From: Orientallactaga sibirica | Taxonomy: Eukaryota; Chordata; Mammalia; Rodentia; Dipodidae | Direction: 5' to 3' | Length of the DNA stretch: 64,000 bases | Assembly: GCA_036365145.1 (NCBI GenBank) | Contig: JAEOAD010000240.1 | Location: 620,001 to 684,000, forward strand | In this document: positions 1 through 12,769 of the stretch, one piece after another | Layout: each line of letters begins with the position of its first letter | How positions within the stretch are numbered: the first letter of the stretch is position 1 | The notes under the pieces: generated by a model | Told to the model about the DNA's origin: nothing | Database searches by the model: none | What the model saw: the letters and a program-made list of their open reading frames with translations, nothing else | Translations under genes and position numbers: made by a program

Positions 1-885
1 ACTCGTCTTGAATGCTTGCTCTCTTGCATTAAGTATTAATCAAGCATCGTTTATTTTTTTTTTTATGTATGCGTTTTCCCTTCTTTTCAGACGAAATATT
101 TTCTGTAGAGCTGGCTAAGTGGCCATGTGTTCCTTTAGCCTGTTTTTATCATGGAAAGTTCATGTTTCTCCTACATTTATGATGAATACCTTTGCTGAAT
201 ATATTGGACTGGTTTGACAGATATTATCTTTCAGGTATTAGAATATATCATTCCAAAATCTTCTGGCTTTTAGTTTGTATTGAGTAATCTGCTGTCCTCC
301 TAATGGGCTTGTCTTTATAGATGATTAGATGCTTCTGTCTGACTGCCTTTGATATATTTTCTTTGGTCTGTGTGTTTAGTAGTTTAATTATAATGTGGTG
401 AGGAGAGGTTCTTTTGTGGTCTTATCTGTTTGGAGTTATAAATGCCTCATATATCTGTATTGGAATCTCTTCCCTTGTTTGGGGGAAAATTTTCTTCTAT
501 GATTTTTGTTGATAATACTTACTATACCTTGAGACTGAAATTCTTCTTCTAGACCCTTAGTTCTTAAGCTGGATCTCTTAATAGTGCCCTGAATGTCTTT
601 AATTTGTCACTTCAACCTTCCTATTACTTTATCTTTCTCTCTTTGTTGGAATGTTCTCTATTTTCCACCTTGTCTTCTAGCTCAGATAGTCTGTCCTCTC
701 CTTGATCTATTCTATTGGTGAATCTTTCTGTATGAACCTTTGGTGAACCTTTCTGACTTACTGTCTTAATAATTTTTGGTATTTCTGATTGGTATTTCTT
801 CAGTATTTCTATCTTATTTCTCATATCTTTTTCTGCATTGAGGATTCAGTAAACATTTAAATTGAAAAAAATTAAAAACTGAATT
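1..885 (-). mobile_element. L1 LINE fragment, ORF1 5' part
   Basis: Read on the minus strand this is an old L1. The stretch 624-824 translates to a glutamate- and lysine-rich coiled coil with the wording 'GEDRLSELEDKVENRE', typical of the L1 ORF1 protein, an RNA-binding trimeric chaperone. The rest (about 60-620) resembles further antisense L1 ORF1/5' sequence but has many stops. The left edge runs off the window. The L1 may continue past the PCNA pseudogene at about 2035-2340, which would mean the pseudogene inserted into it; that part is inference. Confidence 0.7.
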
Positions 886-889
886 TAGA

Positions 890-2879
<1,990 letters not shown>

Positions 2880-2990
2880 TGGCTGGGCATGGTGACTCCT
2901 GTCAGTTGGGAGGCTGAGAGTCCTGGGCTGCAATGGGTGCCAGTTCAGCTAGGTCATAGTGAGACCCTCTCACCAAAAAAGACAGAAGAA
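2880..2990 (+). mobile_element. degenerate B1-like SINE
   Basis: The wording 'ggctgggcatggtgactcc', followed by 'gggaggctgag' and a closing 'agtgagaccctctcacc', matches the 7SL-derived B1 layout with many changes, then an A-rich end. Confidence 0.65.
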
Positions 2991-3062
2991 AATAAGGCAC
3001 TATAAACTAAGAAATATTAAAAGTAACAAAAGTTATACAACTTATTTAAAAATGATAAAATA

Positions 3063-3277
3063 GGGCTGGAGAGATGGCTTAGCACTTAAGCACTTGCCTG
3101 TGAAGTTTAAAGACCCAGGTTAGATTCCCCAGTACCCACATAAGCCAGATGCACAAGGTGGTATATGTATCTGGAGTTTATTTGCAGTGGCTAGAGGCCC
3201 CAGTGCACTCATTCTCTGCCTCTCTTTATCTGCCTCTCTCTCTCTCTCTCAAGTTAATTATTTATTTATTTTAAAGT
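3063..3277 (+). mobile_element. tRNA-headed rodent SINE
   Basis: It starts 'gggctggagagatggctta' with the tRNA-like A and B boxes, carries the shared body (agccagatgcacaaggtgg; cagtggctagaggcccc), then a CT repeat and an A/T-rich tail. This is the most frequent SINE of the window and serves as the reference copy for the others listed. Confidence 0.9.
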
Positions 3278-3329
3278 GGCCAAATAGACTAAACATACAT
3301 CAATCAAATCTAACACATCAGTATTTTAT

Positions 3330-3473
3330 TCTGAGGTAGGGTCTTTCTCTATCCCAGATTGGCTGGGGCTTAACTATGTATTCTCAGGCTGGTCTTGAAC
3401 TCACAGCTATTCTCTTACTTCTGCCTCCTGAGTTAGTGCTGGGATTAAAGGTGTGTGTCACCACACCCAGCCA
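3330..3473 (-). mobile_element. B1 SINE
   Basis: Reverse-complement B1: 'gtgctgggattaaaggtgtg' and 'caccacacccagcc' at the right end give the 5' part of a minus-strand element. Confidence 0.85.
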
Positions 3474-4149
3474 CATCATTATTTTTGTCTTAGTAGGCTA
3501 GGTTTTGAATTATTTTCTTCCCTGGGCTTCATTTTTTTGTTTTGTTTTGTTTTATTTTTTCAAGGTACTGTCTCAACCTGCCCTGATATGGAAGGTCCAA
3601 TTGACACTTCCATTGCAAACCTACATTTCCAGCTTTAGGGTATATATTGTAGTGTAATATAGCCCAGTTGTCTTTTGGGGTTTTGATGAAGATGGTTACC
3701 TCTGTGGTGCACTGTGGGCTTGGCTTAGTTGGTTAAGTGAGTCTGCTCTTCAATCTTTCCTGGATGGTGTGAGTGGGACGGGTGTCTCTAATTCTTTTGC
3801 ATCCTGAGACCTCCAATGGTTTCAGGTGCTAGCATATGGGGAAGGGAGGCTATGGAAAGTTATCTGAAATTATTCTAGAGCTGCTCAGTTTGTCCCTGTT
3901 ATCTTTTTCAGAATTTTTTTACTTAGGAAGACTGGTGTGAGTGAGAGAATCCCTTCTCTGTAGCTCAGCTCTTCCTGGCTCAGGCAGGGTTTGGTGAGCA
4001 GAAGTACTTTATAGAGGATCAGCTGAAGCCTGATTCTTGATCTTTGCCAATTGTGTGATTGATGATGGCTTCTACATCACTATTGCTTCTCTGCCAGGGT
4101 CTCAGCTGGGTTAATAATTCTTTACCCACCTTATCTTTTTTGTTTGTTT
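3474..4149. other. unassigned sequence
   Basis: Unique-looking or old sequence with TTTTG runs near 3535-3555. No open frame resembles a known protein and no repeat family is recognised. Confidence 0.4.
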
Positions 4150-4290
4150 GTTTGTTTTGTTTTTTTATTTTTTTGAGGTAGGTTCCCACTTTAGCCCAGG
4201 CTGACCTGGAGTTCACTATGTAGTCTCAGAGTGGCATTGAACTCACCTCCTACCTCTGCCTCTCAAGTGCTTCATCTGGCTTCATACCTT
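4150..4290 (-). mobile_element. B1 SINE
   Basis: Poly(T) and then 'gaggtaggttcccactttag', 'cccaggctgacctggagttc' and 'cctctgcctctcaagtgctt' form a minus-strand B1 whose 5' end is degraded. Confidence 0.8.
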
Positions 4291-4559
4291 ATCTTTTGTG
4301 TAGGAGAATTTATTGTATATTCTCTCCATTATTTTTCCCTATGGTTCTTTGGCAAGGCTCCTATTCTGTCATGTTACCCAGAAGTTTCTTGAATTCTTGT
4401 TTGTACAATTTTACTTTCCCATTACCTTGACCAGAACATAATGTTTTAGAGTCCCAGATTTTCTTAGCAGATCTCTCTTGATTATCTAAACACCTAGAGT
4501 CTGAAATACTATGGAATGTTGCATTTCTTCTTTAGCTGTTTATGTATTTTTGTGTATTT

Positions 4560-4700
4560 ATTATGCTCCCTACCCTAACTAGAATTTTACAATATAAACT
4601 CCATCAAGGCAGAGATTTTGTTTTGTTATTGTTCTAGCCCTATTATCTGAAACTGCTGCATGCAAGTCACTCAATAAATATTGAATGGGTGAATGATGAT
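4560..4700 (+). mobile_element. ancient L2 LINE 3' end
   Basis: The series 'aactccatcaaggcagagat', 'cactcaataaatattgaatg' and 'ggtgaatga' matches the 3' end common to mammalian L2 elements (organ-wide CR1-clade LINEs). It is strongly diverged, as expected for a fossil older than the rodent radiation. Confidence 0.7.
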
Positions 4701-4761
4701 GTATTGTAAAGATCTACAAACAAACAAAAATAAACTGAACAAGAAACTATAGCATATTCAT

Positions 4762-5149
4762 TGTAGCAGACAGCTTCAGGTTCGCTGAGATGAACTTCCA
4801 GACCAGGCACAGTTATGGAGGAAGGGATATTATTTATTGAAGCTTACAGGTCCAGGGGAAGTTCCATAAAGTCAGGAGAAGCAGCCTGCTCTTCACAAGG
4901 CCGAGCAGAGAGAGCAAAACCAACCAGCCACCACAGCACACAGAGCAAAACTACAGCCAAAAGGTCACACAGCACACTTCAGGAAATCCTGCTAGGCACA
5001 TTTGCATATCTTTACAATGGAATCTCAAACCATCACCACACCTTAAGACCAGCCCCCAGTGACATTGCCTCTAGCAAGGTGATTGCAGATGCAAACTCTA
5101 AGTAATAAACCACTGAATATATTGGGGGACATATATTCAAACTACCACA
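4762..5149 (-). repeat. MaLR-type LTR, 3' LTR
   Basis: On the minus strand it begins TGTGGTAGTTTG and ends CTGTCTGCTACA, giving the TG...CA ends of an LTR of 388 bp. The adjoining internal sequence (5150-5175) is purine-rich on the minus strand (gggggccaggggtggaa), the expected polypurine tract that primes plus-strand synthesis. It is nearly identical to the LTR at 9296-9685. Confidence 0.8.
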
Positions 5150-6369
5150 TTCCACCCCTGGCCCCCAATATATTTAGCTCCTGGCCCCCAATAGATTTAT
5201 AACTATCACACATTGTAAATTGTACTCAGTCCAATTTCAAAGGTTCTCACAGTCTTGACCAACTTAAGATAGTGAGTCCTGTAAAATCAAACAAGTTAAA
5301 TACTTTTAACATGTAAAGGCACAGAGTAAACATTTTAACTGGTATAAGGCATAGCAAGGAGAGACTAAAATAATGCAAACTCAACCACCATCAGCAGTCA
5401 TCAAACTTCTGCAGTTCAAGTTCAATAAAACCAGAGACTAACAGTCTCCAGGTTTTCCAATTCCGCCCCTCCAGCTGGGCAGAGTCGCCAGGGAAAACTT
5501 TCATCCCATGCCAACACTGCACTCCATGGTAGCCCTTTTGCACAGTCCTGGTATATCCAAAACATCTTCAGGTCTCCATGCAAACCACGGTCCATCTTCC
5601 AAAGGCTCTTCCAGCCTATTCCTGAGGGTCTTCATGCCCTGCCTCATGCCGCATCTCAGCAGCGGCTCCTGGAACCGTGTGCAACTCATGACCACTCCAT
5701 GCATTTTTCATGCTTCCAAAACTAATACCAGGTGTGCAGGACACAGACATATTCTTAATCCAGGGATGAAATAAATCACAGCCTTGAAAAGCAGGTTCCT
5801 TCTCCAGTCAGCTCTTTCCAAGAATTTGCATTTTTAACAGTCTTTCCTCAGGCATTCTCTCCATTGTTTTAATGCAAATCAAGTCAGGCCACCTTCCTTC
5901 CACCTTCCTTAAGATTGCTAATGCGTTGACAATAGCAGCTCAAACAGTCTCAATGCCTCTACTTTTTACTTGCTTCAGGTTTTCCAACTTAAAATCTTAA
6001 AATCTCAGTCCGATATCTTTAGCCAAGCACATCAGTCCATTACAAATTTAAGTTTGATCAAACTTTCTGGGCCTGGATAGCAGAACATAGCCTTCCCTTA
6101 TGCCAGTAGCCCAGTTCCAACAAAGTCCTCTGCAGTCTTTCCTTTCCCTTAGAAACCTCATAAGCCAAGCCTCGAAGTTCAGTACTATCTGCACTTAGCA
6201 TTCTCAAACTCTCATCAGAATAGTCCATAAAACTTGGCTTACCACTCCAGAAGGCACCTTCAGTTGCAAGCACCAAGTCCATGCCCATTCCTCCAAAACA
6301 AAGGTTCCAAAAGACGAATATCCACATGGTCAGGTTCATCTCACCCCACACTCCTCAGTACCACTTTAC
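5150..6369 (-). mobile_element. MaLR-type internal region
   Basis: About 1.2 kb of sequence between LTRs, without long reading frames. At its minus-strand 5' end (6345-6369), after a short spacer, it reads TGGTACTGAGGAGTG, a degenerate primer-binding site for tRNA-Leu as used by ERVL and MaLR. The small open frames inside (for example 5501-5704 and 6058-6351, minus) show no known family. Confidence 0.7.
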
Positions 6370-6778
6370 TGTAGCAGACAGCTTCAGGTTCGCTGAGATG
6401 AACTTCCAGACCAGGCACAGTTATGGAGGAAGGGATATTATTTATTGAAGCTTACAGATCCAGGGAAGTTCCATAATGCAGGAGAAGCAGCCTGCTCTTC
6501 ACAGGGCCAAGCAGAGAGAGAGAAACCAACCAGCCACCACAGCACACAGAGCAAAACTACAGCCAAAAGGTCAAACACAGCACAGTGACATTGCTCTAGG
6601 AAGGTGATTCAGATGCAAACTCTAGGCACATTTGACATATCTTTATCAATAGATTTTATCATTCATAATCACCATGGCACCACACCTTGAAGCCAAAGGG
6701 TGGGGCCAGATGCACAAAGTGACATTGCTCTAGCAAGGTGATTGCAGATGCAAACTATAAGTAATAAACCACTGAATG
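6370..6778 (-). repeat. MaLR-type LTR, truncated middle copy
   Basis: It starts with the same 'tgtagcagacagcttcaggt' as the outer LTRs but carries internal rearrangements, including two 'gcaaactctaggcac'-like stretches, and stops at 'cactgaatg', about 30 bp before the normal LTR end. There it joins inverted L1 sequence. It is clearly more divergent from the outer LTRs than they are from each other. Confidence 0.7.
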
Positions 6779-8104
6779 TGATTGGGTGAGTTTGCTGAGA
6801 ATGATCTGTTCCAAGTTTGACCATTTTTCTTCAAATAGCTTTGGGTCATTTTTCCTTACTGCTGTGTAGAATTCCATTGTGTATATATATACCACATGTT
6901 AGTTATCCATTCATCTAATGATGGACATCTGGGTTCATTCCAGCTCTTAGCTATTATGAACTGAGCAGGATAAACATGGTTGAGCAAACATCTCTGAGCT
7001 GAGGCTTGGAGCTTTTAGGGTAAATGCCCAGTAAGGGGATAACTGAGTCTTTTGGTACCTCTATAGGCATCCTTTTTAGGAGTATCCATATTGCTTTCCA
7101 TAATGGTTGTACCCAAGGACTGGATAATAGGGATGGTGGAGTGGAAGGGCAGGGAAAGGGTGGGGGAGACAAAAACTGGACCCAACTGGAAATGGTACCA
7201 TAAAACCCTATATCCTAAAAAGACATACTAAAAGGTCAAACCTGCATTAGGTGCTTGGAGAGAACACTTCAATCACAGGGGCCTGAGAGGTTATGATAAA
7301 GACTCCAACTCTATCACTCCCTCTTCTCTCTCTTCTCTCTTTCTCTTTCATATTACCTATACTTTTTCTTCCTTCTTTTCCCTTGGCACTGACCTGTAAT
7401 TCCCAATAGCAGCATGTGGTTAACATCCACAATGAGCTGTTGATCATTGAGACCTACAAGGTTTCCCCAAAGAAGACAGACTTCTGTTAGAGTACTTGAT
7501 GACCCACCAAAGGTTATTGGTAAGACCCTACTGCTGAAGACACCATATGCTGTTTGGAGGGAACATGGAGAGACCTGGCTGGGATCTGAAGAGAATCAGT
7601 CCCCAGACAGTTAGCTTGTCTAGTGCCAGAAGGTGCTACATAAGTGACTGGGGAAAACTACCAACATCTGTCTACAACTCATGGTCTAAGCTACTCAGCA
7701 ACAACAACCTGATGTGATGCTCACACAAGTGCAATAATAGCACACAACCATGGTGGGTTACCAACTGCTCTAGAGTTGGCTAATAAATCTGCTCAGTGGA
7801 ATGGAACCCATACCTGAAAATGGGAAACAAGTCAGAAATATATCCAAAAATGAGCCCACTCTCAATATCAAGCTCTCACCAATAGTGGGATTAAAAGAGG
7901 GCCTACACCTAAAATAATAATGGTTATCCATGTATCTTGCACTGACCTCACTCTCCGTTGGAGAATCTGCTTCTCTCTTTCAGATGGATGCAGAACCTGA
8001 GGAGAGAATCTGCACCTCACCAGGGCATCAGCTAAAGCCATAGCGGGGAAATGAGCAAGAGTGCTATTTTATCGGTGAACCTGGTACCAGCACAAGGGTG
8101 AAGG
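6779..8104 (+). mobile_element. 5'-inverted L1 3' end, copy 1
   Basis: 6779-7112 is the reverse complement of the end of L1 ORF2 (compare 35283-35660). 7113-8104 is plus-strand L1 3'UTR (compare 35705 onward: 'ctggacccaactggaaatgg', 'gtttccccaaagaagacaga'). Opposite orientation of adjoining parts is the signature of twin priming. It lacks 17 bp at the inversion joint that copy 2 has, and ends without poly(A) where it runs into LTR sequence. Confidence 0.85.
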
Positions 8105-9114
8105 AGATCCATGCAGAAAGAAAACCACCAGCAGCACCACAAGCAAGAGCACACAAAAAAGCAGAGAGCCCAGGCAGAACTCACTATGCATACCATAGGC
8201 TAGAGATCAGATTTGCCCCAGTGACATGCCCCCATAGCAGGAGTCTTCCTGATTGGGGCAGAAACTGCACTCAGTTTTAATAACATCTGAGTCTATTGGG
8301 GACATAAATTAAAATGACCACATTCTGCCCTGGCCCCTAATAGACTCATAACTCTCACATTGCAAATTGTATGTAGTTCAAATGTCCCATAGTCTTTGTC
8401 AATCTTAACACTGTCTCTTAACTATAAGACCTGTAAAATAAAACAAATTACATACTTCCAACATATAATGGCACAGAGTAAACATTTCCATGGCTATAAA
8501 GCATAAGAAGGAGAGACTGGACCAGTGTAAAATCAGTTACTATCTGGTAAACATCAAACACCTGCACTTAAAGTCCAACATCCAACAGTTTCTGGATTTT
8601 TCCAATTCCATCCCTCCAACTGGGCTGAGTAGTCAGGGAAAACTTCCATCATGAGCCAACAGTGATCCATGGTAGCCCTTACACAATCCTGGTATAACCA
8701 AAACATCTTTTGGTCTCCACACAAACCATGGTCCATTTTCCAATGTCTTCTGGAACTGTGTGTACTTCATGCCCCACTCCATGCATTTTTTTCATGCTTT
8801 TGAAACCAATACCTGTTGTACAGGACACAGTCATATTGTTAATTCAGGGAAGAAATAAATAGTGACCTTGAAGAGCAGGTTCCTTCCTTTCAGTCATCTC
8901 CTTTAGAAAGAGTTTGCATTTCTACCATTCAATCTTTCATCAAGCATTCTTTCCATTGTTTCAATGTAAAGTACTTGGTTCATCTTCCTGAAGATTGCTA
9001 ATGTATTTGACAATAGCAGCTTCAGTAATCTAAAACCACTCTTTGTGCTTGTAAAATTTTAACTTTGTTTGAATTTCTACAATTTTAAATCTTATATCTC
9101 TCAGTTCCATATCT
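8105..9114 (-). mobile_element. second MaLR: partial LTR plus internal, copy 1
   Basis: 8105-8322 is the remainder of an LTR ending 'aaaatgaccaca'. 8323-9114 is its internal region, opening with the minus-strand purine tract (ggccaggggcagaa type). This is the duplicate of 11398-12411 and breaks off at 'ccatatct', joining MaLR internal sequence of the first element through a shared 'atct'. Confidence 0.75.
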
Positions 9115-9295
9115 ATCTGCACTTAGCATTCTCAAACTCTCATCAGAATAGTCCATAAAACTTGGCTTACCACTCCAGAAGGCACCTTCAGTTGCAAGCA
9201 CCAAGTCCATGCCCATTCCTCCAAAACAAAGGTTCCAAAAGACGAATATCCACATGGTCAGATTCATCTCACCCCACACTCCTCAGTACCACTTT
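9115..9295 (-). mobile_element. MaLR internal 5' end, second copy
   Basis: Matches 6188-6369 almost base for base (one substitution noticed: 'gtcagattc' against 'gtcaggttc'), including the degenerate tRNA-Leu site next to the LTR. Confidence 0.8.
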
Positions 9296-9685
9296 ACTGT
9301 AGCAGACAGCTTCAGGTTCGCTGAGATGAACTTCCAGACCAGGCACAGTTATGGAGGAAGGGATATTATTTATTGAAGCTTACAGGTCCAGGGGAAGTTC
9401 CATAAAGTCAGGAGAAGCAGCCTGCTCTTCACAAGGCCGAGCAGAGAGAGCGAAACCAACCATCCACCACAGCACACAGAGCAAAACTACAGCCAAAAGG
9501 TCACACAGCACACTTCAGGAAATCCTGCTAGGCACATTTGCATATCTTTACAATGGAATCTCAAACCATCACCACACCTTAAGACCAGCCCCCAGTGACA
9601 TTGCCTCTAGCAAGGTGATTGCAGATGCAAACTCTAAGTAATAAACCACTGAATATATTGGGGGACATATATTCAAACTACCACA
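9296..9685 (-). repeat. MaLR-type LTR, 5' LTR
   Basis: Full-length partner of the LTR at 4762-5149, with about two substitutions seen (gagcgaaacc; accatccacc). It is followed at 9686 by 'ttcat', the same five bases that precede 4762, which supports these two as the outer ends of one insertion. Confidence 0.8.
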
Positions 9686-9732
9686 TTCATCATAGTAGAT
9701 TTTATGCACCCATTAGAAATAATCATCAGGAG

Positions 9733-9911
9733 GGCTGGCAAGATGGCTTAGCAGTTAAGGCACTTTCCTGTGAAGCCAAAGGACTCATGTTCAACTCTCC
9801 ATGTAAGCCAGATGCACAAAGTGACACAAGTATGAAAAGTAGCACATGCGCACAAGAGGGCACATGAGTCTGGAGTTAAATTGCAGTGGCTGGAGGCCCT
9901 GGCATGCCAAC

Positions 9912-9976
<65 letters not shown>

Positions 9977-9982
9977 TAAAAA
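9733..9982 (+). mobile_element. tRNA-headed SINE with CT/CA tail
   Basis: Head 'gggctggcaagatggcttag', body with 'gccagatgcacaaagtgaca' plus an extra internal stretch, then a long (CT)n that turns into (CA)n at about 9955-9976 and an A-rich end. The repeat tract also creates a spurious minus-strand open frame rich in CVCV and ERER. Confidence 0.88.
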
Positions 9983-9994
9983 AAAAATAAGACC

Positions 9995-11397
9995 AAATAC
10001 AAATTAGGAGCCACAGATGAGTGAGACCATGTGATGCTCATCTTTCTGTGATTGGGTGAGTTTGCTGAGAATGATCTGTTCCAAGTTTGACCATTTTTCT
10101 TCAAATAGCTTTGGGTCATTTTTCCTTACTGCTGTGTAGAATTCCATTGTGTATATATATACCACATGTTAGTTATCCATTCATCTAATGATGGACATCT
10201 GGGTTCATTCCAGCTCTTAGCTATTATGAACTGAGCAGGATAAACATGGTTGAGCAAACATCTCTGAGCTGAGGCTTGGAGCTTTTAGGGTAAATGCCCA
10301 GTAAGGGGATAACTGAGTCTTTTGGTACCTCTATAGGCATCCTTTTTAGGAGTATCCATATTGCTTTCCATAATGGTTGTACCAGCTTACATTCCCATCT
10401 CAAGGACTGGATAATAGGGATGGTGGAGTGGAAGGGCAGGGAAAGGGTGGGGGGAGACAAAAAACTGGACCCAACTGGAAATGGTACCATAAAACCCTAT
10501 ATCCTAAAAGACATACTAAAAGGTCAAACCTGCATTAGGTGCTTGGAGAGAACACTTCAATCACAGGGGCCTGGAGAGGTTATGATAAAGACTAACTCTA
10601 TCACTCCCTCTTCTCTCTCTTCTCTCTTTCTCTTTCATATTACCTATACTTTTTCTTCCTTCTTTTCCCTTGGCACTGACCTGTAATTCCCAATAGCAGC
10701 ATGTGGTTAACATCCACAATGAGCTGTTGATCATTGAGACCTACAAGGTTTCCCCAAAGAAGACAGACTTCTGTTAGAGTACTTGATGACCCACCAAAGG
10801 TTATTGGTAAGACCCTACTGCTGAAGACACCATATGCTGTTTGGAGGGAACATGGAGAGACCTGGCTGGGATCTGGAAGAGAATCAGTCCCCAGACAGTT
10901 AGCTTGTCTAGTGCCAGAAGGTGCTACATAAGTGACTGGGGGAAAACTACCAACATCTGTCTAAGCAACTCATGGTCTAAGCTACTCAGCAACAACAACC
11001 TGATGTGATGCTCACACAAGTGCAATAATAGCACACAACCATGGTGGGTTACCAACTGCTCTAGAGTTGGCTAATAAATCTGCTCAGTGGAATGGAACCC
11101 ATACCTGAAAATGGGAAACAAGTCAGAAATATATCCAAAAATGAGCCCACTCTCCAATATCAAGCTCTCACCAATAGTGGGATTAAAAGAGGGCCTACAC
11201 CTAAAATAATAATGGTTATCCATGTATCTTGCACTGACCTCACTCTCCGTTGGAGAATCTGCTTCTCTCTTTCAGATGGATGCAGAACCTGAGGAGAGAA
11301 TCTGCACCTCACCAGGGCATCAGCTAAAGCCATAGCGGGAAATGAGCAAGAGTGCTATTTTATCGGTGAACCTGGTACCAGCACAAGGGTGAAGGAG
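9995..11397 (+). mobile_element. 5'-inverted L1 3' end, copy 2
   Basis: 9995-10398 is antisense L1 ORF2 end, starting about 50 bp further upstream than copy 1. 10399-11397 is sense 3'UTR. The inversion joint keeps 'agcttacattcccatct', absent from copy 1. The L1 stops at 'gtgaaggaga' without poly(A), fused to a truncated LTR. Because it extends further and has the intact joint, this looks like the source copy. Confidence 0.85.
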
Positions 11398-11618
11398 ATC
11401 CATGCAGAAAGAAAAACCACCAGCAGCACCACAAGCAAGAGCACACAAAAAAAGCAGAGAGCCCAGGCAGAACTCACTATGCATACCATAGGCTAGAGAT
11501 CAGATTTGCCCCCAGTGACATGCCCCCCCATAGCAGGAGTCTTCCTGATTGGGGCAGAAACTGCACTCAGTTTTAATAACATCTGAGTCTATTGGGGACA
11601 TAAATTAAAATGACCACA
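11398..11618 (-). repeat. truncated MaLR-type LTR (3' LTR of second element)
   Basis: Matches the right part of the LTR at 12770-13190 from 'gatccatgcagaaagaaaaa' to the terminal 'accaca'. Its left part was lost in the event that fused it to the L1 3'UTR. Confidence 0.75.
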
Positions 11619-12769
11619 TTCTGCCCCTGGCCCCTAATAGACTCATAACTCTCACATTGCAAATTGTATGTAGTTCAAATGTCCCATAGTCTTTGTCAAT
11701 CTTAACACTGTCTCTTAACTATAAGACCTGTAAAATAAAACAAATTACATACTTCCAACATATAATGGCACAGAGTAAACATTTCCATGGCTATAAAGCA
11801 TAAGAAGGAGAAACTGGACCAGTGTAAAATCAGTTACTATCTGGTAAACATCAAACACCTGCACTTAAAGTCCAACATCCAACAGTTTCTGGATTTTTCC
11901 AATTCCATCCCTCCAACTGGGCTGAGTAGTCAGGGAAAACTTCCATCATGAGCCAACAGTGATCCATGGTAGCCCTTACACAGTCCTGGTATAACCAAAA
12001 CATCTTTTGGTCTCCACACAAACCATGGTCCATTTTCCAATGTCTTCTGGAACTGTGTGTACTTCATGCCCCACTCCATGCATTTTTTTCATGCTTTTGA
12101 AACCAATACCTGTTGTACAGGACACAGTCATATTGTTAATTCAGGGAAGAAATAAATAGTGACCTTGAAGAGCAGGTTCCTTCCTTTCAGTCATCTCCTT
12201 TAGAAAGAGTTTGCATTTCTACCATTCAATCTTTCATCAAGCATTCTTTCCATTGTTTCAATGTAAAGTACTTGGTTCATCTTCCTGAAGATTGCTAATG
12301 TATTTGACAATAGCAGCTTCAGTAATCTAAAACCACTCTTTGTGCTTGTAAAATTTTAACTTTGTTTGAATTTCTACAATTTTAAATCTTATATCTCTCA
12401 GTTCCATATCTTTAGTCAAGCACATTAGTGCATTACAAATTTAACCTTGATCAAACTCTCTGGGATGGGCAACAGAACAGAGCCAGCCTTTATGCCAGTA
12501 GCCCCATTCCAACAAAATTCTCTGCAGTCTTTCCTTCCCCTTAGAAATTTCATAAGCAATGCCTCCAAATACAATTCTCTATGCACTTAGCATTTTCAAA
12601 CTCTCACCAGAATAGTGCATAAAACTTGACTTACTGCCCTGGAAGGCAACTTCAGTTGCAAGTACCAAGTTCATGCCTATTTCTCCAAAACAAAAGTTTC
12701 AACGTACCATAATCCAAATGGTCAGATTCATCATAGCAATATCACCCCACTTATCTTGTTACCAGTTAC
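11619..12769 (-). mobile_element. second MaLR-type internal region
   Basis: About 1.15 kb, homologous along its length to 5150-6369 but much diverged. It starts with a purine tract (minus strand, ggccaggggcagaa) and ends next to the LTR with 'TGGTAACAAGATAAGTGGGG' on the minus strand, a decayed tRNA-Leu primer site. No coding capacity is seen. Confidence 0.72.

Larger units (their letters stand above)
4757..9690 (-). mobile_element. composite MaLR-type LTR element, tandem-like
   Basis: A minus-strand LTR retroelement bounded by a 5-bp direct repeat 'ttcat' (4757-4761 and 9686-9690). The outer LTRs (4762-5149 and 9296-9685) are nearly identical. Between them lie one whole internal region (5150-6369), a third, more divergent LTR (6370-6778), a foreign 2.3-kb insert copied from 10049-12411, and a second copy of only the first ~180 bp of the internal region (9115-9295). 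The order LTR-int-LTR-insert-int'-LTR suggests an original tandem (three-LTR) element whose second unit was mostly replaced. No gag or pol is recognised, which fits MaLR, the non-autonomous ERVL derivatives. Confidence 0.7.

Noticed and set aside
3063..3140. tRNA gene
   Set aside because: The A/B-box heads belong to SINEs; bodies and tails follow and no cloverleaf with intact acceptor stem is expected.
9748..10119. 123-codon minus-strand open frame with CVCV and ERERER runs
   Set aside because: It is produced by the (CT)n/(CA)n tail of a SINE and inverted L1 sequence.
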